Source of the DNA: an uncultured Acidobacteriota bacterium
GTDB taxonomy: Bacteria > Acidobacteriota > Terriglobia > Terriglobales > Acidobacteriaceae
Reading direction: 5' to 3'
NCBI GenBank assembly: GCA_903873705.1
Contig: CAIQPK010000059.1
Coordinates: 1 to 64,000 of the forward strand
Length of the DNA stretch: 64,000 nucleotides
Shown: piece after piece, positions 39,443 to 48,403 of the stretch
Position numbering within the stretch: position 1 is the stretch's first letter
Layout of the letters: each line of letters starts with the position of its first letter
The notes under the pieces: generated by a model
Told to the model about the DNA's origin: nothing
Database searches by the model: none
What the model saw: the letters and a program-made list of their open reading frames with translations, nothing else
Made by a program: the position numbers and the translations under genes

Positions 39443-40429
39443 ATGGCATTTTCACTTTTCGGCAAACGCGACAAGGAATCCGAACCTTCTCAAGACCCCG
39501 CCGCAGCACCCGAACGGCGCGGCTTCTTCGATCGCATGAAGCAGGCCGTGACCCGCACGCGCGAGTCACTGGCGGACTCCATTGGCAGCGTCATCGCCCT
39601 CACCCGAGAGATCGACGAGAACAATCTCGACGACCTCGAACGCGTCCTGCTAGCCTCGGACATCGGCGCGCCCACAGCGGCAGAGATCGTCGGCAACCTG
39701 CGCGAGCGTGCCCTCCGCCAGGGCATCAGCGACGGCGCCGAGCTGAAGGTGCTGCTGAAGGCCGAGATTCTGCGCATCCTCAACAGCGTCGCGCGCCCCA
39801 TTGCCCGCCCCACCGCGCCGCCGGAAGTCATCATGATGGTCGGCGTCAACGGAACCGGCAAGACCACCACCACCGGAAAGCTCGCCGCGCTCTACCGCAG
39901 TCAGGGCCGTACCGTGCTGCTGTGCGCCGCAGACACCTTCCGCGCCGCCGCCATCGAGCAGCTGGAAGTATGGGCCGACCGCTCCGGCGTGCAGATGATC
40001 AAGACCAAACAGGGCGGCGATCCTTCCGCTGCTCTCTACGACGCGCTGGCCGCTGCCAAAGCCCGCTCCACCGACGTCTGCATCGTCGACACCGCCGGCC
40101 GCCTGCATACCAAGAGCGACCTGATGAAGGAGCTCGACAAAATGCGCCGCACCGCCGAAAAGCTCGTTTCCGGCGCTCCCCACCAGACACTGCTCGTCAT
40201 GGACGCCACCACCGGACAGAACGGCCTGCAGCAGGCGCGCCTCTTCACCGAAGCAGCCCGCGTCACCGGAATCGTGCTCACCAAGCTGGACGGTACGGCC
40301 AAAGGCGGCATCGTCGTCGCCATTGCCCGCGAACTCGGGCTGCCGGTGCTGTACGCCGGCGTCGGCGAAAAGATGGAAGACCTCCTGCCCTTCGAGCCGG
40401 CAAGCTTCGTCGACTCGCTGATCGATTAG
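39443..40429 (+). CDS. ftsY: signal recognition particle receptor FtsY
   Basis: FtsY is the membrane-associated GTPase that docks SRP-ribosome complexes. The product is 328 residues, lacking the long acidic N-terminus of E. coli FtsY; only a short amphipathic start (MAFSLFGKRDK) precedes the NG domain. GTPase motifs: MMVGVNGTGKTTTTGKLA (G1), DTFRAAAIEQLEVW (G2), VDTAGRLHTKSDLM (G3), TKLDGTAKGG (G4). TAAACT (39429-39434) is 8 nt before the ATG and no ribosome binding site is visible. Its RNA partner (SRP RNA) is encoded at 23.0 kb. Confidence 0.96.
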   Translation: MAFSLFGKRDKESEPSQDPAAAPERRGFFDRMKQAVTRTRESLADSIGSVIALTREIDENNLDDLERVLLASDIGAPTAAEIVGNLRERALRQGISDGAELKVLLKAEILRILNSVARPIARPTAPPEVIMMVGVNGTGKTTTTGKLAALYRSQGRTVLLCAADTFRAAAIEQLEVWADRSGVQMIKTKQGGDPSAALYDALAAAKARSTDVCIVDTAGRLHTKSDLMKELDKMRRTAEKLVSGAPHQTLLVMDATTGQNGLQQARLFTEAARVTGIVLTKLDGTAKGGIVVAIARELGLPVLYAGVGEKMEDLLPFEPASFVDSLID

Positions 40430-40440
40430 CCTGATACCAG

Positions 40441-41607
40441 ATGCCGCAACTACCCGAAGACGAAGCCTATCTGCAACGCGCGCTCGAACTGGCACGCCAG
40501 TCAGCGGGGATGGCTTCGCCAAATCCGACCGTGGGCTGCCTGCTGGTCCGCGGCGATGACGTGCTCGGCGCGGGCGCTCACGATTACGACGCCTTCGACC
40601 ACGCTGAAATTGCCGCGCTGAAACATGCGGGCCAGCGCGGGCTCGATCTCCACGGGGCAACGGCCTACGTCACCCTCGAGCCCTGCTCGCACCACGGACG
40701 CACCGGGCCCTGCGCCGATGCCCTCATCGCTGCCGGCATCGCGCGCTGCGTCGTCGCCGCCCTCGATCCCAACCCGCAAGTGAGCGGATCCGGCCTGGCG
40801 AAAATGCGCGCCGCAGGCATCGTCGTCGATGTTCTCAACCGCGCTTCGGCACTCGCGCATGAAGCCCGCCGCATCAACGACGCCTTCGCCTTCAGCATCA
40901 CGCGCGGACGTCCCTTCGTAACCCTGAAGGCCGCCCTCTCCGTCGACGGTATGCTCGCCCCGCCGACCGCCCTGCGCAAAGCCGGTGCGCCCCACTGGCT
41001 GACGGGCGAAGCCGCCCGCGCCGACGTGCAGCACCTTCGCCATGCGCACGACGCCATCCTCACCGGCATCGGCACCGTGCTCGCCGACGATCCCCTGCTC
41101 ACCGATCGCTCCGGCCTGGAGCGGCGGCGTCCCTTGCTGCGCGTTGTGCTCGACAGCGACCTGCGAACGCCGCTCGAAAGCGCCATCGTCCGATCAGCGC
41201 AAGACGATCTGCTGGTCGTCTGCCATCCCTTCGCACCGACGGAAAAAGAAACGGCATTGCGCGAGCGGGGCGCTGACGTATTGCGCATCAATGGCGAAGC
41301 CGGCCGGCCGCAGTTGGATGCCGTACTGGAGGAGCTGGATCACCGCAAACTGAACAGCGTCATGATTGAGTCCGGCACCGGCGTCAACGGTGCGTTGCTC
41401 TCGGCGAACCTCGTCGACAAAGTAGTCCTTTACTTTGCCGAAGCCGAGCTAGGCGCGGACGCCGTCGGCTTCGCCACTGGCGGCGTTTCGCCCTATGAAT
41501 TGCAGCAGCGCCTCACGCGCCTCGAACGCCAGGCCTACGCACACGGCAGCGGCGAAGACGTCCGCGTTTCCGGCTATCTGCACGATCCATGGGCCCGCGC
41601 CTCGTAG
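40441..41607 (+). CDS. ribD: bifunctional riboflavin biosynthesis deaminase/reductase
   Basis: RibD deaminates and then reduces the pyrimidine intermediate of riboflavin synthesis. The product is 388 residues. The N-terminal zinc deaminase domain has DHAEIAALK (about residue 61) and PCSHHGRTGPCADALI (about residue 82). The reductase domain starts near RPFVTLKAALSVDGML. It begins 11 nt after ftsY; there is no room for an FMN riboswitch in front of it. ribE follows 37 nt downstream. Confidence 0.95.
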   Translation: MPQLPEDEAYLQRALELARQSAGMASPNPTVGCLLVRGDDVLGAGAHDYDAFDHAEIAALKHAGQRGLDLHGATAYVTLEPCSHHGRTGPCADALIAAGIARCVVAALDPNPQVSGSGLAKMRAAGIVVDVLNRASALAHEARRINDAFAFSITRGRPFVTLKAALSVDGMLAPPTALRKAGAPHWLTGEAARADVQHLRHAHDAILTGIGTVLADDPLLTDRSGLERRRPLLRVVLDSDLRTPLESAIVRSAQDDLLVVCHPFAPTEKETALRERGADVLRINGEAGRPQLDAVLEELDHRKLNSVMIESGTGVNGALLSANLVDKVVLYFAEAELGADAVGFATGGVSPYELQQRLTRLERQAYAHGSGEDVRVSGYLHDPWARAS

Positions 41608-41644
41608 CCGCACACGAAAGCCGCGAACTTGTTACCCTTAAACC

Positions 41645-42360
41645 ATGTTTACGGGATTGATTGAAACCACGGGCACAGTGCTCTCAGTAAAGCCGACACC
41701 GGGAGCGATGCGGGTGATCGTCTCGGCGCCAAAGCTCGCCGGTCGCTGGGGCATCGGCGACAGCATTGCCGTCAACGGCGTCTGCCTCACCGCACTTGAC
41801 CTTGAAGACGCCGACGAAGCCCACCCCGGCCGCTTCGCCGCCGACCTCGCCACTGAGACCGTCGAGCGCACCACACTCGCGCAGCTGCATCCCGGAGCCC
41901 TCGTCAACCTCGAGCTGCCCACGCCTCCGGCGCCCCCATGGGCGGACACGTCGTGCAGGGCCATGTCGACGCCACCGGCACGCTCGTCTCGCTCGTACCG
42001 CTGCACCCCGGCAGCGACGCCACCGACTGGCGCATGACCATCGAAGTCCCACCGTCGATGACGCCCTACATTGTGCCCCAGGGGTCGATCACCATCGACG
42101 GCATCAGCCTCACGGTAGCGCGCGTAGACGGCCAAAGGGTCGAGATCGCCATCATCCCCCACACCTACCAGGCGACCAACCTGCGCAGCCTGATGGCCGG
42201 CTCCGCCGTCAACCTTGAGGCCGATGTTCTCTCCAAGTACGCGGAGCGGCGGCTCAGCAACATCGTTTCTCCAGCGCCCGAACTGCCCCCAGCCGCGCCC
42301 ACTGCTGCCTCCAATACGGACGCGCTGACCGTTGACTACCTGATCGCAAACGGCTACTAA
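41645..42360 (+). CDS. ribE: riboflavin synthase alpha subunit, with an apparent frameshift
   Basis: Riboflavin synthase converts two 6,7-dimethyl-8-ribityllumazines to riboflavin. The first frame (from ATG 41645) gives the N-terminal barrel: MFTGLIETTGTV, IGDSIAVNGVCLT and ETVERTTLAQL. The second frame gives the rest: GGHVVQGHVDATG, GSITIDGISLTV, IIPHTYQATNL. The two join at the CCCCC run 41933-41937; adding one C restores a continuous ~238-residue protein. The site lies at the boundary of the two lumazine-binding domains. Since the enzyme is essential when flavin is not imported, a sequencing or assembly error is likely, but a true mutation or ribosomal slip at CCC-CCA cannot be excluded. 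Neighbour ribD is intact. Confidence 0.85.
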
Positions 42361-42385
42361 GCCACAACTGGAAGGGACCTGCATT

Positions 42386-42976
42386 TTGACGTTGCCACTG
42401 CCGGAAGGAAGTTTCAAGGCCTATTTGTTCGATTGCGATGGCACCATCGTCGACTCCATGCCCCTGCACTACAAGGCATGGAAGCACATTCTCGATGAGC
42501 ATGGCTGCCCGTTTCCGGAGGACCAGTTCTACGCCTGGGGAGGCCGCCCGATCCGCGAAATCCTCGACACCCTCAACACGCTACACGGGCTCGACATGGA
42601 CATCGAAGCCATCGCACACCGCAAGGAGCAGCACTACTTCACCTCGCTCCACGAGCTCGAAGCCGTGCCTGAAGTGCTGGAGCACATCGAATCCGCGCAT
42701 GGCCACGTGCCGTTCGCCGTGGTCTCAGGCTCGGCCCGCGAGTCGGTCGTGAAGTCGCTCGAGACCCTCGGTCTGCTCGATCGCTTCGAAACCCTCGTCT
42801 GCGCAGGCGACTACACCCACGCCAAGCCCCACCCCGAGCCGTTCCTCATCGCCGCAAAAAGACTCGGCGTAACGCCGCAGGATTGCGTCGTATTTGAAGA
42901 CACGGACATGGGTGTGGAGTCGGCCAAAGCAGCGGGAATGGCCTGGGTCCGAGTGCCACAGCCCCACGAGCGCTAA
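42386..42976 (+). CDS. HAD-superfamily hydrolase (beta-phosphoglucomutase-like)
   Basis: A 196-residue HAD enzyme of subfamily IA. Motif I is FDCDGTIVDS (nucleophile Asp and general acid Asp, about residues 16-18), motif II VVSGSARESV, motif III lysine in HAKPHPEPFLIAAKRLG, and motif IV VVFEDTDMGVESAKAAGM. The helical cap (residues ~25-90) is of the beta-phosphoglucomutase/6-phosphogluconate phosphatase type. Start is TTG 42386 after GGAAGGGA. Its stop TAA overlaps the stop of the convergent vapC by 4 bp. Confidence 0.9.
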   Translation: MTLPLPEGSFKAYLFDCDGTIVDSMPLHYKAWKHILDEHGCPFPEDQFYAWGGRPIREILDTLNTLHGLDMDIEAIAHRKEQHYFTSLHELEAVPEVLEHIESAHGHVPFAVVSGSARESVVKSLETLGLLDRFETLVCAGDYTHAKPHPEPFLIAAKRLGVTPQDCVVFEDTDMGVESAKAAGMAWVRVPQPHER

Positions 42977-43398
42977 GTCTTCGGGAGAAACGGGTTCACC
43001 ACACGCAACTGCCCAAATCGCTGGCCGTGGCTTAGGTCTTCGGCGTAAAGAATATCCGCTCCCCCGGTCAGCGCCGCTTCGACAATGAGTGCGTCATAGA
43101 AATTGAGGCGGTCAGAATAAGTTCGGTCGATCGCCGCCACGATGATGCTTTCGCTTACCTGGACAATCTCCATCCGAAGGAGCAGTCGCATCGTCATCTG
43201 CAAATCCGCTTGCGAGATGCTGGATCGGCGAGTCACAACGCTCGAAAACTCATTCAGGACCCGGGTGCTCAACAAAGGTAGCGGCTGCGTCGTGTCAATA
43301 CTGTCGAGAATGCCTCGGGCAATCTGTGTTTTGTGACTGTCCCTGAAATCGGCAAGCGCATAGAGAATGACATTGGTGTCGAACGCGAGGCGCTTCAC
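42973..43398 (-). CDS. vapC: PIN-domain toxin (VapC type)
   Basis: A 141-residue PIN ribonuclease. Acidic metal ligands are visible as Asp7 (AFDTNVILY), Glu in RVLNEFSSV near residue 50, and Asp in the NFYDALIVEAAL segment near residue 101, with a late Asp in LYAEDLSHGQ. Relatives cleave tRNA or rRNA. The GTG start overlaps the antitoxin stop (GTGA), the classical vapBC arrangement. All catalytic positions appear intact, so this module may be active. Confidence 0.9.
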   Translation of the reverse strand: MKRLAFDTNVILYALADFRDSHKTQIARGILDSIDTTQPLPLLSTRVLNEFSSVVTRRSSISQADLQMTMRLLLRMEIVQVSESIIVAAIDRTYSDRLNFYDALIVEAALTGGADILYAEDLSHGQRFGQLRVVNPFLPKT

Positions 43399-43643
43399 CT
43401 CTGCGTGCGCTCATCGCGGCTCGGCATGTCGCCATCCATCTTCAGATGCAAGCCTTCAACGAAGGCCACGAACTCTTGGGACACGGATGGTCTGGACGTG
43501 ACGTTCGATGAGTCACTCTTTTCTGAGGCACGCGCTTCCACAAAAGCACGAAGTTCCTCCGACAGGGTGGTGCCGCGACGTCGCGCCAAATCCTCTGCGC
43601 GAGCCAGCAAAGAGTCTTCGAGTTCCACCGTCACCGTGGCCAT
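43395..43643 (-). CDS. vapB: VapB-type antitoxin (ribbon-helix-helix)
   Basis: An 82-residue protein. Residues 1-45 (ATVTVELEDSLLARAEDLAR and RGTTLSEELRAFVEARA) match a ribbon-helix-helix DNA-binding fold; the C-terminal tail (SVSQEFVAFVEGLHLKMDGD) would wrap the toxin. The start is ATG 43643, preceded by GAGGT; a longer form starting at 43679 is less likely. Translation is coupled to vapC. A TAGACT -10-like hexamer lies upstream on this strand. Confidence 0.85.
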   Translation of the reverse strand: MATVTVELEDSLLARAEDLARRRGTTLSEELRAFVEARASEKSDSSNVTSRPSVSQEFVAFVEGLHLKMDGDMPSRDERTQR

Positions 43644-43675
43644 CTGCGCACCTCGTAACGGCAGTCTACTCCAAC

Positions 43676-43708
43676 GCAAAAGGCGCAGCCAATGGCTGCG
43701 CCCTTTGC
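43676..43708 (-). terminator. intrinsic terminator of rho
   Basis: A 9-bp core stem GGCGCAGCC/GGCTGCGCC with an ATT loop is followed on the minus strand by TTTTGC; the outer arms extend the pairing to 15 bp with one mismatch. It lies 15 nt after the rho stop and before vapB, so it insulates the toxin-antitoxin pair from rho transcription. Pairing also works in the plus direction, but no gene ends there. Confidence 0.85.
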
Positions 43709-43722
43709 ATAATACGAAGACC

Positions 43723-44973
43723 CTACAACGAACTCATGTTGTGCAGGAACTCCTGGTTGTTGCGCGTCTTGCCCAGCTTGTCGGAAAGCAGTTCCATCGC
43801 TTCCACCGGCGACAGCGGATTCAGCACCTTGCGCAGAATCCAGGTCCGCTGCAGGTCGTCCTTGGGGATAAGCAGCTCTTCCTTGCGCGTGCCCGAGCGC
43901 TGAATGTCGATCGCCGGGAACACGCGCTTGTCGACCAGCTTGCGGTCGAGGATGATTTCCATGTTGCCCGTGCCCTTGAACTCTTCGAAGATCACTTCAT
44001 CCATACGCGAGCCGGTATCAACCAGCGCGGAAGCAATGATCGTCAGCGAACCACCCTCTTCAATGTTGCGGGCCGCGCCGAAGAAGCGCTTCGGGCGCTG
44101 CAGGGCGTTCGAGTCCACACCGCCCGAGAGCACTTTGCCCGAAGGCGGCACAATCGTGTTGTAAGCGCGCGCCAGACGCGTGATCGAGTCCAGCAGGATC
44201 ACCACATCGCGCTTGTGTTCCACCAGGCGCTTGGCCTTTTCGATCACCATCTCGGCGACCTGTACGTGGCGAGCTGCCGGTTCGTCGAAGGTCGACGAAA
44301 TCACTTCGCCCTTCACCGAGCGCTGCATGTCGGTCACTTCTTCCGGGCGCTCGTCGATCAGCAGAACGATCAGCACCACTTCCGGGTGGTTCGTCGTAAT
44401 GCTGTTTGCAATCGACTGCATCAACACCGTCTTACCGGTACGCGGCGGAGCGACGATCAGGCCGCGCTGGCCCTTGCCCACGGGCGTCAGCAAGTCCATC
44501 ACGCGGCCGGGGATGGCCTCACGGACGGTCTCCATCTTGATGCGTTCCTGCGGATACAGCGGCGTCAGGTTGTCGAACAGAATCTTGTTGCGGGTTTCTT
44601 CGGGCGACTCGAAGTTGATCGCCTCAATCTTCACCAGCGCAAAATACTTTTCGCCCTCGTGCGGGGAACGCACGTTGCCGGAGATGGTGTCGCCGGTCTT
44701 CAGGTCGAACTTGCGTATCTGGCTTGGCGAAACATAAATGTCGTCCGGGCCGGGGAGGTAGTTGTAGTCCGGCGAGCGCAGGAAGCCGTAGCCGTCGGGC
44801 AGGATCTCCAGCACGCCTTCGGCGAAGATGTGGCCTTCTTTTTCGCTCTGCGCCTGAAGGATCTTGAAGATCAGGTCCTGCTTGCGCAGGCCGCTGGTTC
44901 CGGGGATTTCGAGGCCGCGGGCGAGCTTGCCCAGCTCCGCGATGCTCTTTTCTTTCAATTCTGAGATGGTCAT
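43723..44973 (-). CDS. rho: transcription termination factor Rho
   Basis: Rho is the hexameric RNA helicase of factor-dependent termination. The product is 416 residues, the compact form without an N-terminal insertion. It has the N-terminal helical domain ([19 protein letters not shown]), the cold-shock-like RNA-binding domain ([21 protein letters not shown]), Walker [17 protein letters not shown], Walker [17 protein letters not shown], and the Q/R-loop region [20 protein letters not shown]. The start ATG 44973 follows AGGA. A C-rich leader of about 120 nt precedes it. Confidence 0.97.
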   Translation of the reverse strand: MTISELKEKSIAELGKLARGLEIPGTSGLRKQDLIFKILQAQSEKEGHIFAEGVLEILPDGYGFLRSPDYNYLPGPDDIYVSPSQIRKFDLKTGDTISGNVRSPHEGEKYFALVKIEAINFESPEETRNKILFDNLTPLYPQERIKMETVREAIPGRVMDLLTPVGKGQRGLIVAPPRTGKTVLMQSIANSITTNHPEVVLIVLLIDERPEEVTDMQRSVKGEVISSTFDEPAARHVQVAEMVIEKAKRLVEHKRDVVILLDSITRLARAYNTIVPPSGKVLSGGVDSNALQRPKRFFGAARNIEEGGSLTIIASALVDTGSRMDEVIFEEFKGTGNMEIILDRKLVDKRVFPAIDIQRSGTRKEELLIPKDDLQRTWILRKVLNPLSPVEAMELLSDKLGKTRNNQEFLHNMSSL

Positions 44974-45113
44974 GTATTCCTGATTTTTTGGGAGATTTGG
45001 TAGGGAGGGGCGGGTCGAAGCTTCAGCTCAGCGGGCTGCCGTGCAGAAAACTGGAACGCGGGGAAGTGCGAGGTGCTGCGGGAGTGTCAGGGGTTGTTGC
45101 AGAAAGAATAGCA
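44974..45113 (-). promoter_or_regulatory. rho leader with extended -10 candidate and C-rich segment
   Basis: On the minus strand TGCTATTCT (45113-45105) resembles an extended -10. The transcript from there to the ATG is pyrimidine-rich and G-poor in several stretches (for example CAACAACCCCTGACACTCCC and CCCGCCCCTCCCTACC), the kind of unstructured C-rich RNA that Rho itself binds. Autoregulation by Rho-dependent termination in the leader is known in E. coli and is inferred here. Confidence 0.45.
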
Positions 45114-45170
45114 GAAAATCTCGGTTCGCCTGGCAGAAAAACTTCCGCACACGGCGACAGCGTCGCGCGA

Positions 45171-45386
45171 CTAAGCCGCGCGACGGTCCGTGATGGGGTC
45201 GATTTCAGTTGTTTCAGCCGTCTTCATAGGGACGGTGTCCTTGAAGCGGTCGAGCACTTCGTTCGTGGTGTCCTGCAGCCGGGTGTTCGGCTTGTGCAGT
45301 TTGCGGGTCGCCTTGCTGGCGAGCTGGCAGAGCTTGTAGCGATTGCTGACGTGCGTGAGAGCACCGAAGATCAGATCTGAGCGCAT
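45171..45386 (-). CDS. rpoZ: RNA polymerase omega subunit
   Basis: A 71-residue protein. The segment THVSNRYKLCQLASKATRKL followed by HKPNTRLQDTTNEVL resembles the omega-subunit core (NRFELVLVAAKRARQL in proteobacteria) in its acidobacterial form, which starts MRSDLIFGA. Omega assists beta-prime folding and assembly. The ATG 45386 is preceded by AAAGGGAA. It lies between rho and comM on the minus strand. The identification rests on memory of related sequences, so it is slightly less certain than its neighbours. Confidence 0.8.
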   Translation of the reverse strand: MRSDLIFGALTHVSNRYKLCQLASKATRKLHKPNTRLQDTTNEVLDRFKDTVPMKTAETTEIDPITDRRAA

Positions 45387-45817
45387 GATGGGTTCCCTTT
45401 CGAGCGAAGTGCAGCACTTTGGCTGCGATTGCGGTGTCTTCGCGTTGTTCCGGCCGGCAACCTGCCGTCCTTTTATTCCTTGATCCGTTGTTTAGACGCG
45501 CCGCTAAAGCTTCACGTCGCACCGGCGTAACAGCCAATAGCAGCTATTACAAAAATTTGACATCCCCAAGCCAAGGCAGCGGAACACAACAAATGCCGCA
45601 CCTGCTTGAGGAGATGGCAGCGACTGCGCTCTTGTGATGGAGTTGGCGAATACTCCGCCAGGGATTTACAGCTTGAGCCCAAGCCACAGTCAGCAGCACA
45701 ACCGGGGCACTCCATTACTCTACGCCGCAGGGGTTTAGAGGTCAATACTTATTTTGGGAGCAGTATTTTTGCTGATTCCAAAAATGGAATCTATATCCAA
45801 ATCCCCTGCAATCAAGC
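45387..45817. other. non-coding interval between rpoZ and comM
   Basis: This 431-bp interval has no convincing coding gene. Its composition is more AT-rich than its surroundings. It contains several dyads: AATAG/CTATT (45536-45548), a tRNA-sized folded element (45634-45718), CTCTA/TAGAG (45718-45740), AATACT/AGTATT followed by TTT (45744-45770) and a perfect 7-bp hairpin GATTCCA-AAAA-TGGAATC (45774-45791) just after the comM stop. The rpoZ promoter must lie in the low-coordinate part. Confidence 0.6.
45634..45718 (-). ncRNA. candidate structured RNA of tRNA-like size
   Basis: Ends GTGATGGAGT (45634-45643) and ACTCCATTAC (45709-45718) form a 10-bp stem with one G-U. Immediately inside, TGGCG (45644-45648) and CGCCA (45656-45660) form a 5-bp stem with a 7-nt loop abutting the closing stem, the geometry of a T-arm if read on the minus strand. 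GCTTG/CAAGC (45671-45684) forms a further hairpin. The loop (GAGTATT) lacks the TTC consensus and no CCA end is seen, so it is not a normal tRNA. Strand is uncertain. Confidence 0.3.
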
Positions 45818-47413
45818 TCATGCCCAGTAACTCCGATCCAGTGTACGGTACTGGATGGCCTCCGCGATGTGTTTTACCGCGATGGTTTGAGCCGCGTCCA
45901 GGTCCGCGATCGTGCGCGCCACTTTCAGTATGCGGTCGTGGGCCCGGGCGCTCAAACCCTGCTGCGCCATGGCGCGCTCCAGCAGCCGCTCGGCATCGCT
46001 CGAAAGCTCGCAGTGCACCCGGATCTGCTGGGTCGTCATCTGCGCGTTGGCGAACACGGCACGCGTCGGGCCGCCGCCCATCTTCCGAGTCGTCCGCGCC
46101 GGCGTTTCCAGAAAGCGCGCATGCTGCCGCTCCCGCGCAGCCAGCACCCGCGCACGGATCTCCTTCGACCCCTCCGCGGCGGTCCCGCTGCGGAGCTCCT
46201 TGTACTGCACCGCCGGCACCTCGATATGGATGTCGATCCGGTCGAGCAGCGGCCCGCTCACCTTGGAGACATAGCGCTGAATCATCGGCGGCGTACACAT
46301 ACAGTCGCGGCTCTTGTCGTTGAAGTAGCCGCACGGGCAGGGATTCATCGCAGCAGCGAGCATGAACCGCGCCGGAAACGTCAGGCTCATCGCCGCGCGT
46401 GCGATCGTCACCGTGCCATCCTCCAGCGGCTGCCGCATTACCTCCAGCACGTTCCGCGGAAACTCCGGCAGCTCATCCAGGAACAGCAGGCCGTTATGCG
46501 CCAGCGACACCTCGCCCGGCCGCGGCACCATGCCGCCGCCGATCAACCCGGCATCAGAAATCGTGTGGTGCGGCGAGCGGAACGGCCGCTGCGTCACCAG
46601 CCCCTGTTCCGCGTCGAGCACCCCGGCAACCGAGTGGATCTTCGTCGTTTCCAGCGCTTCTTCGAACCGCAGCGGCGTCAGGATTGACGGCAGCCGCTTG
46701 GCGAGCATTGTCTTGCCGCTGCCCGGCGGCCCAATCATCAGGATGTTGTGCCCGCCCGCTGCCGCCACCTCCAGCGCGCGCTTGGCCACATGCTGCCCGC
46801 GCACATCGCGAAAGTCCGCGTGATACTCCAGCGCCTCATCCAGCAGCGTCGAGCTGTCCACCACCAGCGGCTGCGCCGTCAGCGTTCCGAAAGACGCGGC
46901 GTTCAACAACTCGCGCACCTCCAGCAGACTCTTCACCGGATAAACATTCACGCCCTGCACCACGGCCGCCTCGCGCGCATTCGCTGCCGGGATAATCAGG
47001 TTCTTGATGCCTGCAGCCCGCGCCGCCACCGCAATCGGCAGCATCCCCTGCACCGCGCGCAGCGAGCCATCGAGCCCGAGCTCGCCCACCAGCACAAAGT
47101 CCGAGACGTCCCGAATCGCCAGCCCGCCGTAAGCGCCCAGGATGCCCACGGCAATCGGCAGGTCGAAGCCGGAGCCTTCCTTCTTCAGGTCAGCCGGAGC
47201 CAGGTTGATGGTGATCCGCGTCGGCGGAAGGTCGAAGCCGGAGTTTTTGATCGCAGCGCGCACGCGGTCGCGGCTCTCGCGCACCGCCGCGTCCGGCAGG
47301 CCCACCATATTGAACGTTTCTTCGGCCTGCTTGACGCCCGAAAAGTCGACTTCTACGTCGATGATGTGCGCGTCGATCCCGTAGACTGCTGCACTGCGCG
47401 TCTTGAAGAGCAT
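45818..47413 (-). CDS. comM: ComM/YifB-family Mg-chelatase-like AAA+ ATPase
   Basis: ComM is a hexameric helicase that drives branch migration during integration of transformed DNA. The product is 531 residues. The N-terminal Lon-protease-like domain ([15 protein letters not shown]..., [21 protein letters not shown]) is followed by the AAA+ core: Walker [17 protein letters not shown] (about residue 216), [17 protein letters not shown], Walker [12 protein letters not shown], and a cysteine-rich loop MNPCPCGY...CMC. The start is taken as ATG 47413 by similarity; an upstream in-frame start at 47464 is possible. dprA at 17-18 kb belongs to the same process. Confidence 0.93.
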   Translation of the reverse strand: MLFKTRSAAVYGIDAHIIDVEVDFSGVKQAEETFNMVGLPDAAVRESRDRVRAAIKNSGFDLPPTRITINLAPADLKKEGSGFDLPIAVGILGAYGGLAIRDVSDFVLVGELGLDGSLRAVQGMLPIAVAARAAGIKNLIIPAANAREAAVVQGVNVYPVKSLLEVRELLNAASFGTLTAQPLVVDSSTLLDEALEYHADFRDVRGQHVAKRALEVAAAGGHNILMIGPPGSGKTMLAKRLPSILTPLRFEEALETTKIHSVAGVLDAEQGLVTQRPFRSPHHTISDAGLIGGGMVPRPGEVSLAHNGLLFLDELPEFPRNVLEVMRQPLEDGTVTIARAAMSLTFPARFMLAAAMNPCPCGYFNDKSRDCMCTPPMIQRYVSKVSGPLLDRIDIHIEVPAVQYKELRSGTAAEGSKEIRARVLAARERQHARFLETPARTTRKMGGGPTRAVFANAQMTTQQIRVHCELSSDAERLLERAMAQQGLSARAHDRILKVARTIADLDAAQTIAVKHIAEAIQYRTLDRSYWA

Positions 47414-47520
47414 ATTTATACCCGTTGCTGCGAGAGAGGCCGTAAAGTTCTCCGAGAATAGCATCTGACTAGAATCAAGTGTTCCAACAAGTTTTCCTTC
47501 CCCATGGAATGAGGATCTTC

Positions 47521-48384
47521 ATGCACGTCACTCTCCGCTCTGCCGTCCTGGCCGTCCTGGCCCTCCTGGCCTGCCTTGCTCCCTGCTCTCTCCTGGCGCA
47601 GACGCCGCCTGCTGCAACCACTTTTAAAAACCCCGCGGAACACTCCTGGACACTGTTGAGCGAAACGGTGGCGCCCACGCAACACTCCGAACAACGCATC
47701 GAAGCGCTCGCCGCGCTCGGCAGCATGGGCAATGATCCCCGCGCCGCAAAGCTCATCGCCACGTCGATGACCGACAAGGACCTCGACGTGCGCACCGGGG
47801 CCGTGCTCGCAGCCGGCGAAAACAAGAATCCCCGCCTGCTCCCCGACCTGCGCAAGGCGCTCGACGACGCCGAGCCGGTGGTTGCCTACACCGCCGCCGT
47901 CACGCTCTGGAAATTGCACGATCACTCCGGCGCCGACCTGTTGACCGAGGTTGCCGATGGCGACCGTCCGGCAGGCCCAGGACTCTTCAAAGGCGCGCGA
48001 CACTCCGCGGCCCGCACCCTGCACAACCCGGCCGCGCTGGCCACGCTTGGTGCCACCCAGGGCGCGGGCCTGCTGCTCGGGCCCTTCGGCGTCGGCGTTT
48101 CGGCGTACGAGTATGCCCGCAAGAACGGCGGCAACTCTGCGCGAGCCGTAGCCATCGACCTCGTCGCCGAGCTCCACACACCCGCCGTGCACCAGGAGCT
48201 GATGGAAGCGCTGAGCGACAAGGACCCCGTCGTGCGCGCCGCCGCGGCCAAAGCGCTCGGACATTGGAGCGACCATGCCACAGCCGTAGCGCTCGCCGCA
48301 TTGCTCGACGACAGCAAGCTCCCCGTGCGCCTGGCTGCCGCAGCGTCCTACCTGCGCATCGCGGGGACCGGCGCGAAGCACTAA
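47521..48384 (+). CDS. secreted HEAT-repeat protein
   Basis: A 287-residue protein. The start is ATG 47521 with GAGG 6 nt upstream; residues 1-25 (HVTLRSAVLAVLALLACLAPC...) form a signal peptide ending near LAQ. The mature part consists of HEAT-type helical pairs: RIEALAALGSMGNDPRAAKL, VRTGAVLAAGENKNPRLLPDL, VVAYTAAVTLWKLHDHSGADL, and near the end VVRAAAAKALGHWSDHATAVAL and VRLAAAASYLRI. A hydrophobic loop (TQGAGLLLGPFGVGVSAYEY) interrupts them. It is probably a periplasmic scaffold; partners are unknown. Confidence 0.8.
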   Translation: MHVTLRSAVLAVLALLACLAPCSLLAQTPPAATTFKNPAEHSWTLLSETVAPTQHSEQRIEALAALGSMGNDPRAAKLIATSMTDKDLDVRTGAVLAAGENKNPRLLPDLRKALDDAEPVVAYTAAVTLWKLHDHSGADLLTEVADGDRPAGPGLFKGARHSAARTLHNPAALATLGATQGAGLLLGPFGVGVSAYEYARKNGGNSARAVAIDLVAELHTPAVHQELMEALSDKDPVVRAAAAKALGHWSDHATAVALAALLDDSKLPVRLAAAASYLRIAGTGAKH

Positions 48385-48403
48385 GCGAGCCTAGAATAGC
48401 CCT

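Noticed and set aside
39406-40434. A 342-residue frame overlapping ftsY on the same strand
   Set aside because: ftsY carries all GTPase motifs; the alternative is an Arg-rich shadow.
41608-41644. Possible FMN riboswitch controlling ribD/ribE
   Set aside because: Only 11 nt precede ribD and 37 nt precede ribE; the conserved RFN element cannot fit and no part of it is seen.
41925-41945. Programmed -1 frameshift in ribE
   Set aside because: There is no canonical X-XXY-YYZ heptamer with tandem re-pairing and no stimulatory hairpin was evident; a missing C in a homopolymer is simpler.
45512-45745. A 77-residue Cys-rich minus-strand frame between rpoZ and comM
   Set aside because: It has no ribosome binding site or recognisable family, and the segment is better explained by paired RNA-like structure.
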